Origin: Penelope pileata | Lineage: Eukaryota; Chordata; Aves; Galliformes; Cracidae | Assembly (NCBI GenBank): GCA_013396635.1 | Contig: WBMW01005031.1 | Location: forward strand, 538,079-602,078 | Reading direction: 5' to 3' | Length of the DNA stretch: 64,000 bases | Shown here: one piece after another, positions 61,360 through 64,000 of the stretch | Layout of the letters: each line of letters starts with the position of its first letter | Position numbering within the stretch: position 1 is the stretch's first letter | Made by a program: the position numbers and the translations under genes | Notes under the pieces: generated by a model | What the model saw: the letters and a program-made list of their open reading frames with translations, nothing else | Told to the model about the DNA's origin: nothing | The model's database searches: none

Positions 61360-64000
61360 ATTATAAAAGATACTATAAATCTTTTATTTCTTTTTAGTTA
61401 CTATGCAATGCCCTTCATTTTGAAGGAAATGGTACAATCAATGATCTGTACTTCTTTCTCAGTAAAAGAAGAGATATTTGCACTAACAATTAAACATTTA
61501 TCGACAAAAGACAGCTTACAGAAAATGCTCATGGAGGAAAAGAAATCATATTTTGTGAATACACTGGCTATTGTGGATGATTCCATGAAGTATTACAATA
61601 TCAGAAACTTCAGGTGTGCATTTAAAGAAAGCTTCTAATTCAATAATAATGCAAAATAACCACCTAAACCATTGGTGTTTGAAGCTACCTCAATTTCTTC
61701 AATTTCAACTCAATTTCAGTTAAAGAGTCTGATCTGGAGAATCTAAGGTAATTATACAATACACCTTGCCTTATCACTGCACATTACTTTATAGAGCAGC
61801 CAAGTCAACACATAAATAACAGTAGCTTTCTTACACATAGAAATTGCTGTTGGAAACATTTCCCACTTCCTTATTCATTTTTGACCACTTGTATAAAATT
61901 AAAATTTTGCTTTCAAAGAAAAAAAATTGTTCCTAAATGGCTATTGGAATTGTGGTTAGTACACTTAATGGTCAGGAAAGCACAGGTGGCAAACAACAAG
62001 TTTCACACACCCTTTGGCAAGGCCCAAAGGGAAAAGGAAAACCATTGCTACAGTCAAAATCTGAAATATATTTATCATGTAACACCTTTTTGGTACTTGG
62101 GAGTGAAATATTGAATTTAAAGAAAAAATGTAAAAAGAGTGCCTAGGGTTTCATTAATACAAAATAATTGAACATTTACTTCCATAGTCCTTCGGAAGGA
62201 AGAATATATTTTTCTAAGTAAAAAATAGTTTCTGAAGTAGTTTTTGTTGTTCTCCCCCTAGCCCCCATCTACCACGTTGGCCAGCTGAGTGAGCTATAGA
62301 GAGTTACAATCAATACTTGGTGTTCACACAGAATCACAGAAACTTGAGAGTCTTCAGTTTATATCCTCGTTCACAGTCATGGAAAGTACATGTCTAGATT
62401 TGTTTTTAAAACTACTCAATCAAGGGATAATGGTAGGTTTTACTCTACAGCCTTTTCCAGGGCATTATTTGCATCAAACTTACCAATACTCTGGGGAAAT
62501 AAGACTGCTCATCTACATTTCCTAGCTGGAACTACTTCTACGCATCTGGGGCTTAGTCTTGCCAGCCTTGACATGTGCATAATGATATTCACAGCAGTCT
62601 TCCTATCACGAACAGTACATATGCCCAAATGAGTAAATTCATACAGATGCTTAAGTGTTTGCACAACCAAAGAGCTTTTAAAACAAATAATATTAACTTT
62701 AATTTAAAAACTCAAGGGAAAGTTCAAGCATGACAAGACAAAGACTCCAGAAAAGTCTGCAGCATGACTGTCAGCTCAGTCTATAACTGCTGCGTAATCT
62801 CTCTCACCACTTGCTGAATCGCTGCCGCTCCCAGATTTTCGGGGGAAACTGAGGCCAAAGTTCAGGCTGGATTCCACAAGCTTTGTTTGGACAAGAGGCC
62901 CTTTGAGAAACAGCTTTCACAGTGCTTCTTGTTCCCTCCCCGTGATCAGATCATGTCAGATCCTCCACACTCCCAGAGACCTCAGATCCAAATTTCAGTC
63001 CCTTATTCAGACAGAAATGTAAATAGACACTTAACTTCAAGCACATTAAGAGTTTTGATCATTTTTCAAGTGGCTCTACTTCAAACTTCGGTACAGGCTT
63101 AGGACCTTTGCTGAGCCAGAAGCCCTGCAGGATCACACCTCAATTTCTCTGCCTTAAAGAATGAGCTGCAGAGAACAGCACTTTTATCTGTTCTCTCCCC
63201 TTTGTTTTTTTTTGAGCTATAGAAAAATTTTGAACTACAAACACACACAAAAAAGCCTGTTTTTCCCAAGAGATCTTTCTTTTTTTAAAAAAATAAAAAA
63301 AAACAAGCTCTAGAAATTCCAGTGTAGTCTGCAGACAGTAACTGAACAAAGTAAAACAAAACCAAGAAGCTAAGCAATTGTGATTTGCCTCTACAGCAAT
63401 TCCAGTTCTCACATCCAGCACATTATGGTCCATGGCTTTAAAAACTAGACTGCTCAGAAATGTCAGCAGTGGTGTTTAGTGGCACCTATTAAATAACACT
63501 GCCTAATCAACAGGTAGGGAAAAAAGACCCACCTGTTAAAGATTCAACAGTCATTATCTGTTGGAACGATAAAAGAAAAGAAGCAGGCTCCCACCCACCC
63601 GTTAAAAAAACAACTAACACCACCACTTTTGAAAATAATGGAATTACAGGAGACAGAATAAAACCCTAACAGAACTTGCAGAGAAGTATTCCAAATATCT
63701 ACCTACATACAAACTCTGAACACCTGAATTGCAGGTGCCAGAAGAGTGGATAGGTTTTGTAACACAGCAGACTGCACGCCGGACTGCTTTGCTGGGAGGA
63801 AAGCTCCCTCCTCAGCTCTCTGTCCTAAAGCTGTGCAAGCTCTGGGATTCTTTGTTAAGGCCCTTATGCCTGCATGGGAGTTTATCCCAGAAGGCATGAC
63901 CGGTACCGGGAAGCACCAAGATCAGCACAAGACATGATTTCAGTTGGCCAAAGAAGCTTTGCTCTCCATTCTCAAGCAGATTTGGTCCTTTTTTTTTTTT
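61360..64000. other. Non-coding stretch, one candidate exon
   Basis: No confirmed gene. A plus-strand open segment at 61398-61613 is discussed under findings. Low complexity includes adjacent T7/A7 runs at about 63280-63304 and a run of twelve T that reaches the window edge (63989-64000). A worn antisense MIR-like word (GGGGGAAACTGAGGCC) occurs near 62841. Confidence 0.4.

Noticed and set aside
62325..62350. CACAGAATCACAGAAAC, resembling an antisense CR1 3' end
   Set aside because: Similarity stops after about 17 bases and the following CR1 blocks are missing.
63989..64000. Terminal T-run as a possible reverse-strand poly(A) tail of a retrocopy
   Set aside because: The run is cut by the window edge and no retroelement or processed-gene body is recognisable next to it.

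Overview
This window looks like vertebrate nuclear DNA, most likely from a bird. The evidence is several CR1 LINE copies, two of whose 3' ends carry the avian ATTCTATG-type tail or its reverse complement, in an AT-rich background with no bacterial-style gene packing. A galliform such as chicken would fit, but the sequence does not settle the species. I found no complete protein-coding gene, rRNA or tRNA, and no CRISPR array. The number and length of open frames (mostly 60-115 codons, on both strands) is about what chance gives in AT-rich DNA. The only frames with recognisable protein homology belong to CR1 reverse transcriptase relics.

Layout. 0.28-1.59 kb: a 5'-truncated, frameshifted CR1 (+). 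1.6-15.6 kb: mostly single-copy non-coding DNA with remnants of very old repeats (near 4.1, 8.4 and 9.8 kb), an (AAAAC)n tract, a TA-rich tract near 14.0 kb and an imperfect hairpin at 6.74-6.81 kb. 15.6-16.13 kb: a decayed CR1 piece followed by a GC-rich dispersed repeat (copy A). 21.5-22.2 kb: a CR1 reverse-transcriptase piece followed in the same orientation by copy B, which ends in a CR1-like tail. 22.2-38.9 kb: almost 17 kb in which I recognise no interspersed repeat. 38.9-39.4 kb: copy C (-), the most complete copy. 40.18 kb: a near-perfect palindrome of two POU octamers in an AT-rich stretch. 44.44-44.80 and 60.50-60.79 kb: two CR1 3' ends (-). 57.1-60.5 kb: a cluster of MIR-like SINE remnants and a possible hAT transposon end.

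There is no operon or pathway to describe. The window reads as an intron or intergenic 'desert' whose visible content is transposon debris plus possible regulatory DNA. The observations most worth checking are: (1) the three-copy GC-rich repeat, two copies of which lie just downstream of CR1 pieces and one of which ends in a CR1-like tail; (2) the octamer palindrome; (3) three open stretches bounded by good splice-site matches, which may or may not be exons; (4) the repeat-poor 22-39 kb interval. I see no convincing sign of a new molecular system. All repeat-family assignments were made by reading against remembered consensus features, not by a database search.
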